DNA from: Cytobacillus gottheilii
Lineage (GTDB): Bacteria; Bacillota; Bacilli; Bacillales; Cytobacillaceae
Assembly: GCF_001636345.1 (NCBI RefSeq)
Contig: NZ_KV440945.1
Coordinates: 2,995,354 to 3,059,353, forward strand
Direction of reading: 5' to 3'
Length of the DNA stretch: 64,000 nucleotides
The notes below the pieces were generated by a model that searched no databases, was not told the origin of the DNA, and saw only the letters and a program-made list of their open reading frames with translations. Shown here one piece after another: positions 9,025 to 17,926 of this stretch. Each line of letters begins with the position of its first letter. Position 1 is the stretch's first letter. Made by a program: the position numbers and the translations under genes.

Positions 9025-10779
9025 CTAGCCTGTTTGTGACTGTAATACAGTTTCAAGATCCTTATATTGAATATTGTATATTCTTTTATATGGTCCCTCT
9101 CTTTGAATCAATTGTTCATGAGTACCTCTTTCAGCAACCCTGCCCTCTTCAAGAACAATAATTTCATCTGCATGTTTTAGCGATGAGATACGGTGAGCGA
9201 TAATGAAGGTTGTTCTGTTCTTCATTACTTCTTTTAGAGCCTTTTGAATTTGGAACTCTGTTTGCATGTCAACAGCACTAGTGGCATCATCAAGGATTAG
9301 GATGCATGGATCCACGCATATGGCTCTTGCAATCGCAATCCGCTGCTTCTGGCCTCCAGATAACCCCATTCCCCGTTCACCGAGCATGGTATCATAACCC
9401 TCCGGAAGTTCCATGATAAAGTCATGCGCCTGCGCACGCTTAGCAGCATCGATAATTTCATCCATTGTTGCATCTGGTCTTCCAAACGAGATATTGGCCT
9501 TAATGGAGGAAGAAAATAAGAAGGTCTCCTGAAGAACAAATCCTATATTATGCCGAAGTGATTTTAAGGAATACTCTTTTACATCTTTTCCGTCAATCAG
9601 CACCACTCCCTCACCTGGCTCATAGAAGCGGGTCATTAATTGAGTTAATGTAGTTTTGCCGGCACCTGTGGATCCGATAAGCCCGATCACTTTGCCAGGT
9701 TCAGCAAAAAATGAAACATTATTTAATGCCTGTTTATCTTCAGATGAATATTGCAGTGATACATCTTTGAATTGAACTTCTCCCTTAAATCGTTCTACCT
9801 GTACAGCCTCATTGCCATTCTCAATTTCATTTTCACTTTCTAATATTTCAAGCAGTCTCTCTCCTGATGCTTTTGCTTGAGAAAACAGATTTACGGTAAA
9901 GCCTAAATTCATAATCGGCCACATAATATAGCCAAGCAAGCTATAGAAGGCAACAAGTTCTCCCAATGTTAAACTATCGGTAATGACCAGGTATCCCCCA
10001 TAAGCAAGCAATAAAACGATACTCAAATTGCCGAGCAGCTCCATCAGCGGAAAATACTTTGCCCATATTTTAGCCGTAAATAAGTATTTCCCTTTGTATT
10101 CACCATTGGAATTATTAAATTTATCAATTTCAAAACCTTCTCGGGACAGGGATTTTACCGTATTGATACCGCTAATGTTTTCCTGCACCTTTGTATTCAG
10201 CCTTCCAAAAGATTTACGAATGCCTCGAAAAGCTGGATGAACTGCTTTATCAAATTTAAAAGTGACAACAGCCAAAAATGGCAAGGTAATCAGTGTGACA
10301 ATGGTTAATGGAATAGAATAATACAGCATAACAGAAAAACTTATTCCTACTAATAAAATAAACCTTAATAATTCGGCAAACCCAACGGATAGGAAAAAGC
10401 GAAAACCTTCTACATCCGCAGTTAGCCTTGACATTAAATCGCCTGTTTTTGCATTATCGTAGTAACGGAACGGCAAAAACTGCAGTTTTTCGTACAGCGC
10501 ATTCCTCAGCTTATAGACAGATGAAATTCCAAACAGATCACCTGTGTATTGATGAATATAAGTAGCAATCCCTTTGATCACCATAATCCCCACAAAACCA
10601 AAAGCTAAAATGGGTATCCAATCATATTGACCTTTTAATACAACCTCATCAATTGTCAGCTGCAAAATCATTGGATAAACAACGGTTATTGCCGTCACAA
10701 CAAATAAAAACACGATCGACCAAATAAAATAATGTTTATAAGGCCAGTAATGTTCCTTCAATTTTTTAAAAGTCTCCAA
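9025..10779 (-). CDS. yknU: ABC exporter half-transporter, yknU type (degenerate Walker B)
   Basis: A 584-residue half-transporter with six transmembrane helices and one nucleotide-binding domain: Walker A GSTGAGKT, canonical signature LSGGQKQR and H-loop IAHRIS. Walker B is ILILDDATSAVD, so the catalytic Glu is replaced by Asp. This is the pattern of the degenerate subunit in heterodimeric exporters. I start it at the TTG at 10779, with GGAGGGGG 4 bp upstream; an earlier in-frame TTG at 10800 has no ribosome site. It is first in a two-gene operon with the yknV-like gene. Confidence 0.8.
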   Translation of the reverse strand: METFKKLKEHYWPYKHYFIWSIVFLFVVTAITVVYPMILQLTIDEVVLKGQYDWIPILAFGFVGIMVIKGIATYIHQYTGDLFGISSVYKLRNALYEKLQFLPFRYYDNAKTGDLMSRLTADVEGFRFFLSVGFAELLRFILLVGISFSVMLYYSIPLTIVTLITLPFLAVVTFKFDKAVHPAFRGIRKSFGRLNTKVQENISGINTVKSLSREGFEIDKFNNSNGEYKGKYLFTAKIWAKYFPLMELLGNLSIVLLLAYGGYLVITDSLTLGELVAFYSLLGYIMWPIMNLGFTVNLFSQAKASGERLLEILESENEIENGNEAVQVERFKGEVQFKDVSLQYSSEDKQALNNVSFFAEPGKVIGLIGSTGAGKTTLTQLMTRFYEPGEGVVLIDGKDVKEYSLKSLRHNIGFVLQETFLFSSSIKANISFGRPDATMDEIIDAAKRAQAHDFIMELPEGYDTMLGERGMGLSGGQKQRIAIARAICVDPCILILDDATSAVDMQTEFQIQKALKEVMKNRTTFIIAHRISSLKHADEIIVLEEGRVAERGTHEQLIQREGPYKRIYNIQYKDLETVLQSQTG

Positions 10780-11037
10780 GAAGCCCCCTCCTTCACACAA
10801 TTAAAAATTTTCAAAAATTAAAGAACGTAATACTAAATATAACGGGTTTCGAAATAAATTACTACCCCTTTTTGTGGAAAGATTAAGAAAACTTGAACTG
10901 TGTATGTTTCTCATTTAATGGTACAGTATTTTCTCTTACCAACTGTGTGATAGCTCATTTATATTTTCTACTCACTTCTTTATAGTAGGGTGTGTTTAGG
11001 AAAGATTCAGCACCTACCCTTTGCATTCGCGATATTC

Positions 11038-11065
11038 TTGCGTTAAAATTGGTATCTGATATAAT
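11038..11065 (+). promoter_or_regulatory. Sigma-A promoter of ykuT
   Basis: TTGCGT (11038-11043), 16 bp, perfect TATAAT (11060-11065), 27 bp upstream of the ykuT start codon. Confidence 0.65.
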
Positions 11066-11091
11066 CCCTATGTATTAAGGAGTGTTATAAT

Positions 11092-11928
11092 TTGGATTTT
11101 TTGAATGATATCAGCTTACAAATTAACCAGATCAATTGGGAACAGATTCTTCTCTCACTTTTAACGATTCTTTTAAAGGTGGCGGCGGTATTTATCGTGT
11201 TTGCCATTGTGAAGGCAGCAGGCAACAAACTTATTGCAAAAATGTTCAGCAAGATTCAGCTGAAGCAAAGCATTTCGGTTGGCAGAGCTAAAACTCTTGA
11301 AAGTTTAACTCAAAACATACTGAATTATATTTTACTATTTGTCTTTATTGTTACCGTACTTCAGTTATTCGGCATTGAAGCAACTGCGATTCTAGCTGGT
11401 GCAGGTGTAGTCGGATTAGCAATTGGATTTGGTGCTCAAGGACTGGTCAGTGACGTTGTAACTGGGTTTTTCATCTTAATTGAAAAGCAGATTGATGTCG
11501 GTGACTATGTAACGATTGGCACCTTTTCTGGAATTGTCGAACAGGTAGGTTTGAGAAATACACAAGTGCGCGGTTTTGACGGGGCATTGTATTATATTCC
11601 AAACCGTACCATTACAACGGTCAGCAACCATTCCCGCGGTACTATGAATGCATTAGTTGACATGATTGTAACGTACGAAAATTATCTTGAAGAAACGATG
11701 GCAGCCATTCAAAAAGCGGCAAAAGAATATGCAAAAGATAATGAATTAATTTTAGAAGGTCCCAATGTAATTGCTGTACAAGCACCAGGCAGTTCGAAGC
11801 TAGTCTTGCGTGTCATTGCTAAAACGGTGAATACGGAAAAAGGAACTGTTGAAAAAGAATTGCAAACCATCTTCAGCAACACGTTAGAAGAAATGAAGAG
11901 TAATCCAGCACCTAGGCCTGGTGAATAA
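11092..11928 (+). CDS. ykuT: Small-conductance mechanosensitive channel (MscS family) YkuT
   Basis: A 278-residue MscS-type channel that opens under membrane tension to release solutes during hypo-osmotic shock. It has N-terminal transmembrane helices (about 15-40 and 75-95), the pore-lining helix segment AGAGVVGLAIGFGAQGLVSD, and the beta domain (VGDYVTIG...VEQVGLRNT). The start is TTG at 11092 with AAGGAG 9 bp upstream. It matches Bacillus YkuT in sequence and length and lies near dapL/dapH as in B. subtilis. Confidence 0.9.
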   Translation: MDFLNDISLQINQINWEQILLSLLTILLKVAAVFIVFAIVKAAGNKLIAKMFSKIQLKQSISVGRAKTLESLTQNILNYILLFVFIVTVLQLFGIEATAILAGAGVVGLAIGFGAQGLVSDVVTGFFILIEKQIDVGDYVTIGTFSGIVEQVGLRNTQVRGFDGALYYIPNRTITTVSNHSRGTMNALVDMIVTYENYLEETMAAIQKAAKEYAKDNELILEGPNVIAVQAPGSSKLVLRVIAKTVNTEKGTVEKELQTIFSNTLEEMKSNPAPRPGE

Positions 11929-11988
11929 AAACGAGCTTGCGTAAATGTGAAGAAAGAGACTGGGACATAAGTATTTAACACACCCATA

Positions 11989-12034
11989 GAACCGAATGGT
12001 TAGGAAGTCATCTCTCTAATCATTCGGTTTTTTT
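11989..12034 (+). terminator. Terminator after ykuT
   Basis: ACCGAATG and CATTCGGT, extended by GGTTAG/CTAAT pairs, are followed by seven T residues. A short segment just before it (GACTGGGACATAA) resembles sequences often seen ahead of such terminators in Bacillaceae. Confidence 0.85.
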
Positions 12035-12066
12035 ATTTATAATTATAAAATATATTTTATTAACAT

Positions 12067-12200
12067 GAGTGAAATGGAGCGGAGGACCCTCGACTCCTGT
12101 GGGCAATAGAGGAAAGGGTGAGACCCCGCAGAAGCTTTGCTTCGAGGAGGCTCAGCTTCCTCCCCACGGAAAGCGAGGGTCCGCAGCGCAATGGAACGGA
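12067..12200. repeat. Bacillaceae-type interspersed palindromic repeat
   Basis: A GC-rich block in AT-rich surroundings. Its ends form a long imperfect inverted repeat: GGAGCGGAGGACCCTCGACT near 12076-12095 against AGCGAGGGTCCGCAGCGC near 12172-12189. Inside are GAGACCCCGCAGAAGC and GAGGAGGCTCAGC. I recognise this type as a non-coding repeat found in many copies in Bacillus-related genomes. Function unknown. It fills most of the gap between ykuT and dapL. Confidence 0.7.
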
Positions 12201-12276
12201 CTTGTTTAAATACACACATAGAGATATTGAATATTCATGTTTTCGAAATATTACCTTCGTTTTGTCCTAGCCTCTT

Positions 12277-13404
12277 TTATACCCCTTTATATCTTAAGTA
12301 CTTCTCAATTAAAGTGATTGCGACATCAATAGCTGATTCTGAAGGATTCAATTTTGCGTGATGCAGACCGTATTCAGAGTTCGTTCCTAGCCAGAACATA
12401 AAGCCTGGAATCTCTTTTAACATATAGCCAAAATCTTCACCTGTCATGGCTTCCCTGCATTCGATTACTTCCATATCAGTATTATTTTCTGCAAACTTCA
12501 TAAATTCAGAGGTTAAAGCAGAATGATTATAAACCTGGTGATACATACTTCCGTAATCAATAACAGCTTCACATTGGAACCCCGCTTCTGTACCTTTTAC
12601 AAGACTTTCGATTCTATTTTTAACAATCTTCATGGATTCTGGGGATAGGGTACGGATCGTTCCTTCCAGCCTTGCATTTTCGGCTATGATATTTTGAACT
12701 GTTCCTCCTGTGATCTTACCGATAGTAATAACTGCACTATCAAGTGGATCCACATTACGGGAAATAACCGTTTGAAGCTGGCTAACGAGCGAACATGCGG
12801 CGATAATCATATCATTTGTCTGATGCGGATAGGCAGCATGTCCGCCTTTTCCTTTTAGATCAATAAAAAGCTCTGATGTATTTGCAAATAACAGCCCTTC
12901 CCGGGTTGCAATGGTTCCTACAGGGTATTCAGGTGCGATATGGAGCGCTAAAACCATATCTGGCCACCATTCCTTCATTTCATCTGTCTTCAGCATAGGC
13001 TCTGCCCCTCCAGGACCTTCCTCTGCCGGCTGAAAAATAAATAAGAGATCATCATTAATACGTTCATGAACAAGGTTGCTGATTAGACCCAAAGCAATCG
13101 CCATATGAAAGTCATGTCCACATGCATGCATCATTCCTTCATGCTCTGAAGAAAATGGCAGATTTGTATTTTCAGTGATTGGCAAGCCATCAATATCTGC
13201 TCTATAGGCAATTGTTTTATCTGGCATTATTCCTTTAATCTTTACAAATAGGCCTGTTTTCCATTTCTTTATTTCGATATGTTCTTGTGGGAGTGATTGG
13301 AGATAAGAAAGGAGATATGCTTGTGTCTTAAATTCTTGAAATCCAATCTCGGGTATTTTATGGAGATCCCGTCTAATTTGTATGTACTGATTAGCAGTGT
13401 TCAA
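12277..13404 (-). CDS. dapL: N-acetyl-diaminopimelate deacetylase (M20D family)
   Basis: A 375-residue amidohydrolase for the acetylase branch of lysine/diaminopimelate synthesis: it removes acetyl from N-acetyl-LL-diaminopimelate. M20 motifs visible are [19 protein letters not shown] (metal ligands), [11 protein letters not shown] and GGHAAYPH. It matches Bacillus YkuR (recently named DapL). The start is taken as TTG at 13404, because GGAGG lies 8 bp upstream; another TTG two codons earlier would be only 2 bp from it. It follows dapH in the same direction after a hairpin. Confidence 0.92.
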   Translation of the reverse strand: MNTANQYIQIRRDLHKIPEIGFQEFKTQAYLLSYLQSLPQEHIEIKKWKTGLFVKIKGIMPDKTIAYRADIDGLPITENTNLPFSSEHEGMMHACGHDFHMAIALGLISNLVHERINDDLLFIFQPAEEGPGGAEPMLKTDEMKEWWPDMVLALHIAPEYPVGTIATREGLLFANTSELFIDLKGKGGHAAYPHQTNDMIIAACSLVSQLQTVISRNVDPLDSAVITIGKITGGTVQNIIAENARLEGTIRTLSPESMKIVKNRIESLVKGTEAGFQCEAVIDYGSMYHQVYNHSALTSEFMKFAENNTDMEVIECREAMTGEDFGYMLKEIPGFMFWLGTNSEYGLHHAKLNPSESAIDVAITLIEKYLRYKGV

Positions 13405-13495
13405 ACCCAATTCCTCCAGTTACTTGTATTCTCATCATTCTAAGTAAAGGTAATTAAGATTAGCCTTATAAAAAGCTATTGAAGCAGATAAGTAA

Positions 13496-13522
13496 GAAGC
13501 GCGGAAATTAGCTCCGCGCTTT
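13496..13522 (-). terminator. Hairpin between dapH and dapL
   Basis: AGCGCGGA (13498-13505) and TCCGCGCT (13513-13520) form an 8-bp GC-rich stem. The minus-strand tail (TCTTACTT) is only moderately T-rich, so it may act as a partial terminator or as an mRNA-stabilising stem between the two lysine genes. Confidence 0.5.
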
Positions 13523-13531
13523 ATACATTTC

Positions 13532-14242
13532 TTATAGTTGTCTAAGTTCTTGTTTAATTTCTGTTTTTGATTTTGTTTTTTCATCAATTTCTTTGATGAC
13601 TTTTGCAGGAGTACCTGCAACAACTGTATATGGAGGAACATCGTCAATAACAATCGCGCCTGCTGCAACAACCGCACCTTTTCCGACTGTTACTCCCTCA
13701 AGCACAACAGCATTTGCACCAATGACAACGTCATCTTCCACTACAACTGGTTTAGCAGATGGCGGCTCAATCACGCCTGCCAATACAGAACCAGCTCCAA
13801 TGTGGCAATTTTTTCCTACAGTGGCTCTTCCACCTAGGACAACATTCATATCAATCATTGTTCCTTCACCAATGACTGCTCCAATATTAATAGAAGCACC
13901 CATCATGATAACCGCGTTATCGCCAATTTCAACTTGATCACGGATGATAGCACCAGGTTCAATACGCGCTTTAATATTTTTCATATCCAGTAATGGAATG
14001 GCAGAATTTCGGCGGTCATTTTCTACAACATAATCTTCTATTTTACCGGAATTCGCTTCAAGGCTTGAGCTGATTTCGCTCCACTCGCCAAATACAACTC
14101 CGCTGTTGCCGTTTATAAACGTTTTAGCAGAAGCACCAAAATCAATGCCTTCTAAATCACCTTTTACATACACTTTAACAGGTGTAGACTTTGTGCTATT
14201 TTGGATAAAAGAAATAATCTCGTTTGCATCCATCATTTTCAT
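13532..14242 (-). CDS. dapH: Tetrahydrodipicolinate N-acetyltransferase
   Basis: A 236-residue left-handed beta-helix acyltransferase that acetylates tetrahydrodipicolinate with acetyl-CoA, upstream of DapL in diaminopimelate/lysine synthesis for peptidoglycan. Hexapeptide repeats run from about residue 90 to 190 ([20 protein letters not shown] and following). The sequence is nearly identical in pattern to Bacillus DapH (YkuQ), including the start MKMMDANEI and the end [16 protein letters not shown]-complement ribosome site (AGGAGG) precedes the ATG. Confidence 0.97.
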   Translation of the reverse strand: MKMMDANEIISFIQNSTKSTPVKVYVKGDLEGIDFGASAKTFINGNSGVVFGEWSEISSSLEANSGKIEDYVVENDRRNSAIPLLDMKNIKARIEPGAIIRDQVEIGDNAVIMMGASINIGAVIGEGTMIDMNVVLGGRATVGKNCHIGAGSVLAGVIEPPSAKPVVVEDDVVIGANAVVLEGVTVGKGAVVAAGAIVIDDVPPYTVVAGTPAKVIKEIDEKTKSKTEIKQELRQL

Positions 14243-14272
14243 GTAAAAATCCTCCTAAATTCAATAACAATA

Positions 14273-14300
14273 TGTATACAAGCATTACTTTAACAAACAA
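14273..14300 (-). promoter_or_regulatory. Candidate sigma-A promoter of dapH-dapL
   Basis: On the minus strand TTGTTT (14300-14295), 16 bp, TATACA (14278-14273), about 30 bp before the dapH start. Confidence 0.5.
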
Positions 14301-14344
14301 AAGGATTGAAAACAAGCAAGAACATCAAAGAAATAACCTTGATT

Positions 14345-15229
14345 TTAATGACCTTCTTCCACAATATGTTCTTTAATGATTTCCACAAAAGCCTGAACCT
14401 GTTTCAGCTGAAAAGCCGATTCGTAGCCAAGCAGCCATGTATCACGTTTGATAGGTTCACTATGATCATCTAGCAGCGGTATTTTAAAAATGTTTTCTTC
14501 CTGTCCATCCAGCGTAATCGCAGGCAAAATTGCATAGCCAATGCCATTGAAGGTCATTTGCTTGCATGTTTCAATCTGGTCAACAACAATTGTACGCTTA
14601 GGAGAAGTTTTAAATTTCCGCAGCCACCAGTCCTGTATTTCCTGATAATAGTTAGAATCACTTTTGAATTGAATAAACGGCCGGTCTGTTTGAAAAATTT
14701 GTTCGGGGCTTGTAATTTCTCTATCCACGAGATAAAGACTATCTTTAAATAAATGCATCTTAACACCTTTCCAATCAGGTGTGCCTCTGATGATGCCGAT
14801 ATGTGCTTGATCATCATATAATGATTTCAAAATCTCACTGCTCCATCCAGTTATTAGCGAGATTTTTGCCTGTGGATATCTGGTCACAAATTTTTTCAGC
14901 ACCTGCGGCAGCCAATTCTGTCCGACGATAGAAGCCACTGCAATTTTTAAAGTTCCATAGACTTCAGAATTCAGTGCATGTATGGATTCCCGCACCTTTT
15001 CTTCCCCATCAATTACCTCATTTACAAAGGTAATAATCAGTTCTCCTGCTGGTGTTAAGGACAATCCTTTAGGTGAGCGGACAAACAGCTTGCTTCCCCA
15101 TTCCTTTTCAATATTCTGCAGTCTTTGTGATAAGGCAGGCTGAGAAACAAAAAGCCTTTCAGCCGCTTTTCTCATATTCATTTCTTGCGCTAGAACAGAA
15201 AGCATATGAAATTCGGATAATGAAGACAA
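14345..15229 (-). CDS. ccpC: LysR-type regulator CcpC
   Basis: A LysR regulator of about 294 residues with an N-terminal winged helix-turn-helix (FHMLSVLAQEMNMRKAAERL, then SQPALSQRL) and a periplasmic-binding-like effector domain (TGWSSEIL, HIGIIRG, DQIETCKQM, GYAILP). It matches Bacillus CcpC (YkuM) throughout. CcpC represses the citrate synthase and aconitase genes and responds to citrate. The start is uncertain: I prefer TTG at 15229, which aligns with relatives, over GTG at 15238, which abuts the ribosome site. A perfect ATAA-N7-TTAT dyad lies just upstream, consistent with autoregulation. Confidence 0.92.
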   Translation of the reverse strand: MSSLSEFHMLSVLAQEMNMRKAAERLFVSQPALSQRLQNIEKEWGSKLFVRSPKGLSLTPAGELIITFVNEVIDGEEKVRESIHALNSEVYGTLKIAVASIVGQNWLPQVLKKFVTRYPQAKISLITGWSSEILKSLYDDQAHIGIIRGTPDWKGVKMHLFKDSLYLVDREITSPEQIFQTDRPFIQFKSDSNYYQEIQDWWLRKFKTSPKRTIVVDQIETCKQMTFNGIGYAILPAITLDGQEENIFKIPLLDDHSEPIKRDTWLLGYESAFQLKQVQAFVEIIKEHIVEEGH

Positions 15230-15244
15230 GTTCACCACCCTCTC

Positions 15245-15261
15245 TATAAGTTGTACTTATA
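15245..15261. promoter_or_regulatory. Predicted CcpC operator
   Basis: TATAAGTTGTACTTATA contains ATAA (15246-15249), seven bases, TTAT (15257-15260), exactly the ATAA-N7-TTAT dyad described for CcpC. It lies 16-32 bp upstream of the ccpC start. Confidence 0.7.
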
Positions 15262-15327
15262 CTATATAACAAATGCGATAAAATTTCATTAATGCATTTT
15301 TCAAACCGGCAGGATTCTTGATGGCAG

Positions 15328-15382
15328 CAAAAAACCGAACGTTTAGACAGATCGAAAAAAATCTGCTATTCGTTCGGTTTCA
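15328..15382 (-). terminator. Terminator of the drug exporter gene
   Basis: AAACCGAACG (15332-15341) and CGTTCGGTTT (15371-15380) form the outer stem, and CAGAT/ATCTG form an inner stem. On the minus strand a T-run follows. Confidence 0.85.
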
Positions 15383-15408
15383 AAAGGCTGCAAAACATTT
15401 AATCCAGC

Positions 15409-16905
15409 TTACGATAGATCTTTTTTTGGCAATGCTAAAATAAATGCAAAACTAATAATGGCAAATAACAATACAACCATATAAACGGAATGAAGGGATA
15501 ATGTGAGCCCTTCCTGCAAAATGCTTTTTACATCTGGCAGCAGAGCATTTCTTTGTTCTTCATTTAAAAGCACATTAGCAGCATCTAATGAAGAATCGTT
15601 AAGCTCTTGATTGCCGCTGCTTTGAATATAATCAATGAGCCGGCTATTCAGGATTCCGCCTAAAAGGGCTGCACCAATTGTATTTCCCAGGTTTCGCATA
15701 AACATATTTGACGCTGTTGCTATTCCCCGCTGCTGCCAGCTTACTGCAGTTTGAATGGATACAATAAAGCTAGTGCTTGTTAACCCCATGCCTGCTCCAA
15801 CAAAAAAGGAACCGGCAGCGGCCCATAGCGGACCTGCTTCAGGTGTAAGAGTAACAAATAGGATACTGCCGCCGATTAAAAAGAACCCGCCTAAAACGGA
15901 CGTTTTCCGGAAACCAATTTTTAAAAGGAGCTTCCCTGCCGCCGCAGAGGCAATCGGCCAGCCAATCGACATGGATGTTAAAGCAAAACCAGCAACAATA
16001 GGCGATCTCTCCATAACACCTTGTACAAATGCTGGAAGAAAGCTTGAAATGCCAATGAGCATTACACCTGTTGTGAGCGAAGCCATATTGGCTATAAATA
16101 TAGGGCGATTCTTCCAAATACTTAATGGCATCATAGGTTCTGCTGCTTTGTTCTCCTGCAGAATAAATAGAATAAAACAGGCCAGTGAAACTGTCAGAAG
16201 CCCTATTGCCTGGAAGGAAAGCCAAGCCCAATTGGTTCCTCCTTCAACAAGGACAACCATAAGAGCAGTAATTGAGATCGTTAATAAAAAAGCTCCTGGA
16301 TAATCAATCTGATGCTTTTTCTTTTCAATATTTTCATGCAGGAAGAACCACAATCCAGCAATCGCCAGGATTCCTAAAGGGATATTGACCCAGAATACAT
16401 AGCGCCAGCTGACAAACTCAACAAGCAAGCCGCCTATGGCTGGACCCATAACCGCTGAAATTCCCCAAACGCTTGAAAGATACCCCTGAATCTTCGCTCT
16501 TTCTTCCTTTGAGTAAATGTCCCCTACAATCGTCGTTGCAATCGGCATAACGGCACCCGCCCCGAATCCTTGAATAAGGCGGAAAATGATTAAACTAGTC
16601 ATGGATTCTGCAAAACCGCATAAAATGGAACCAATTAAAAATATGATAATTCCAATAGATAATATCGGTTTTCTGCCAAATAAATCTGAAAGCTTTCCAT
16701 AAATTAGAACTGTTACAGCATTCATTAATAAATAAGCTGAAAAAACCCAGCTATACAATGAAAAGCCGCCTAAATCACCTACTATTGCAGGCATGGCAGT
16801 TGAAACAATGGTCGCTTCAATCGCCCCCATAAACATAGCAAGCATAACCGACGCTAAAACAAACGGCCTATGCGTTTTCCTGCCTGACGTTTTTGCATTT
16901 TGCAT
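15409..16905 (-). CDS. MFS drug:proton antiporter, DHA2 (14-TM) family
   Basis: A 498-residue membrane protein with the length and motifs of 14-helix EmrB/QacA exporters: a first helix with SVMLAMFMGAIEATIV, motif A as GKLSDLFGRKP (about 70-80), and motif C-like GISAVMGPAIGGLL. Such proteins export drugs or other amphipathic compounds using the proton gradient; the substrate cannot be read from sequence. GGAGGTG precedes the ATG. A near-consensus cre box lies 20-34 bp upstream, suggesting possible CcpA control. It stands alone with its own terminator. Confidence 0.88.
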   Translation of the reverse strand: MQNAKTSGRKTHRPFVLASVMLAMFMGAIEATIVSTAMPAIVGDLGGFSLYSWVFSAYLLMNAVTVLIYGKLSDLFGRKPILSIGIIIFLIGSILCGFAESMTSLIIFRLIQGFGAGAVMPIATTIVGDIYSKEERAKIQGYLSSVWGISAVMGPAIGGLLVEFVSWRYVFWVNIPLGILAIAGLWFFLHENIEKKKHQIDYPGAFLLTISITALMVVLVEGGTNWAWLSFQAIGLLTVSLACFILFILQENKAAEPMMPLSIWKNRPIFIANMASLTTGVMLIGISSFLPAFVQGVMERSPIVAGFALTSMSIGWPIASAAAGKLLLKIGFRKTSVLGGFFLIGGSILFVTLTPEAGPLWAAAGSFFVGAGMGLTSTSFIVSIQTAVSWQQRGIATASNMFMRNLGNTIGAALLGGILNSRLIDYIQSSGNQELNDSSLDAANVLLNEEQRNALLPDVKSILQEGLTLSLHSVYMVVLLFAIISFAFILALPKKDLS

Positions 16906-16924
16906 AACTTCACCTCCATCAGGC

Positions 16925-16939
16925 TTAAAGCGCTTTCAA
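16925..16939 (-). promoter_or_regulatory. Candidate cre (CcpA) site ahead of the MFS gene
   Basis: On the minus strand TTGAAAGCGCTTTAA fits the cre consensus WTGNAANCGNWNNCW except at one position (A instead of the last C). It lies 20-34 bp upstream of the start codon, where binding would block transcription. Confidence 0.4.
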
Positions 16940-17065
16940 ATATTTCCTCACAAAAATGGGCTGCTTATATGAAGAAGCAGCTAACAAACGCGATCAGCTA
17001 AATGAAGATCAAATTTTTTTTTAGATTTTATCCAATCATAAAAAACTGCTCAGAAAAAAATCAAA

Positions 17066-17518
17066 TTAACGATTATTTTTGAGCTGACGCCGAAGCTGTT
17101 TATTCCACTGATCGAGGATCGCTCTTCGTGTCAAAATCCCCTCGAAAATCTGCTCATCATTTTCAATGCAAATGAATGGATGATCGACCAATAAAGCAAG
17201 TGATTGATGAAAGGATGCATCAGAATTCAGACGAGGGATATGCTGATTCATAACTTCCTCTACTCGTTTTTCCTCTAGCTTCTCAAATTCAATTCTTTGC
17301 AGACCCAGAATTGACTCCATAATAAGAGGTGTACTGATCAACCCGTGTAATTTGTAATGCGGATCCAGTACAGGAATGGCTGAATAGCCGCTCTTTGTTA
17401 AAACAAGCAGAGCATGCTCTACATTGTTTCCGATCTGAACATGAGCCACTCGTTCAGATGGAATCATCAGATCTTTAATGTTAATATGTAAAAATTCACC
17501 ACTTTGAAGACTAACCAT
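17066..17518 (-). CDS. darB: CBS-domain c-di-AMP receptor DarB/CbpB
   Basis: A 150-residue protein made of a pair of CBS domains (about 12-70 and 85-145) with typical segments such as SGYSAIPVLD, KLHGLISTPLIM and VEEVMNQHIPRL. It matches Bacillus YkuL, now called DarB (CbpB in Listeria). When free of c-di-AMP, DarB binds and stimulates the (p)ppGpp synthetase Rel and also pyruvate carboxylase. The ATG follows GAGGAG by 9 bp. With ktrC it is the second c-di-AMP-linked gene in the window. Confidence 0.88.
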   Translation of the reverse strand: MVSLQSGEFLHINIKDLMIPSERVAHVQIGNNVEHALLVLTKSGYSAIPVLDPHYKLHGLISTPLIMESILGLQRIEFEKLEEKRVEEVMNQHIPRLNSDASFHQSLALLVDHPFICIENDEQIFEGILTRRAILDQWNKQLRRQLKNNR

Positions 17519-17623
17519 ACATGAAAACTCCTCAATGAATGTTATATCTTCATCTTATCATAAGTTCAGAAACACCGCTTCTATTTTATGCAGGATGAAT
17601 TGTGAATTGCAGTTATCTTTTTC

Positions 17624-17650
17624 TAAAAAACCATGTTGAATCAACATGGC
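17624..17650 (-). terminator. Terminator after the zinc-ribbon gene
   Basis: CCATGTTGA (17631-17639) and TCAACATGG (17641-17649) pair, leaving a short loop, and the minus strand continues with TTTTTTA. Confidence 0.82.
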
Positions 17651-17661
17651 ATAAAAATTAA

Positions 17662-17805
17662 TTACCCTTTGCTCGTATGAATATCCCTGCATTCATAAGA
17701 GCAGTTTTGACAGCGATAGATAACATTTTGATTAGACTGTGCTGTTAGCACCTGATCCAGTTCAGCTTCTGTATGACATTTTGGACATTGAACCTTTGGC
17801 AGCAT
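17662..17805 (-). CDS. Small zinc-ribbon protein, 47 residues
   Basis: A 47-residue protein, MLPKVQCPKCHTEAELDQV then a tail with CQNCSYEC. Two CxxC pairs (Cys7/Cys10 and Cys32/Cys35) plus a fifth Cys form a classic zinc ribbon. A strong ribosome site (GAGGTGA, 5 bp spacing) and its own terminator support expression. It sits between darB and ykuJ, where B. subtilis also has a small gene. The molecular role is unknown; nucleic-acid or protein binding is typical for such ribbons. Confidence 0.8.
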   Translation of the reverse strand: MLPKVQCPKCHTEAELDQVLTAQSNQNVIYRCQNCSYECRDIHTSKG

Positions 17806-17887
17806 GTTTTTCACCTCACTGTTTATGGTGGCATAATTCACCCATTTTCATGTATTTGCTCTATGTAAATTATGAGAATAAAACCAT

Positions 17888-17913
17888 AGAAAAAGGAGCC
17901 ATAACGGCTCCTA
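17888..17913 (-). terminator. Terminator after ykuJ
   Basis: AGGAGCC (17894-17900) and GGCTCCT (17906-17912) form a perfect 7-bp stem, with a T-run on the minus strand. Confidence 0.8.
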
Positions 17914-17926
17914 TGTACAATCGTAC

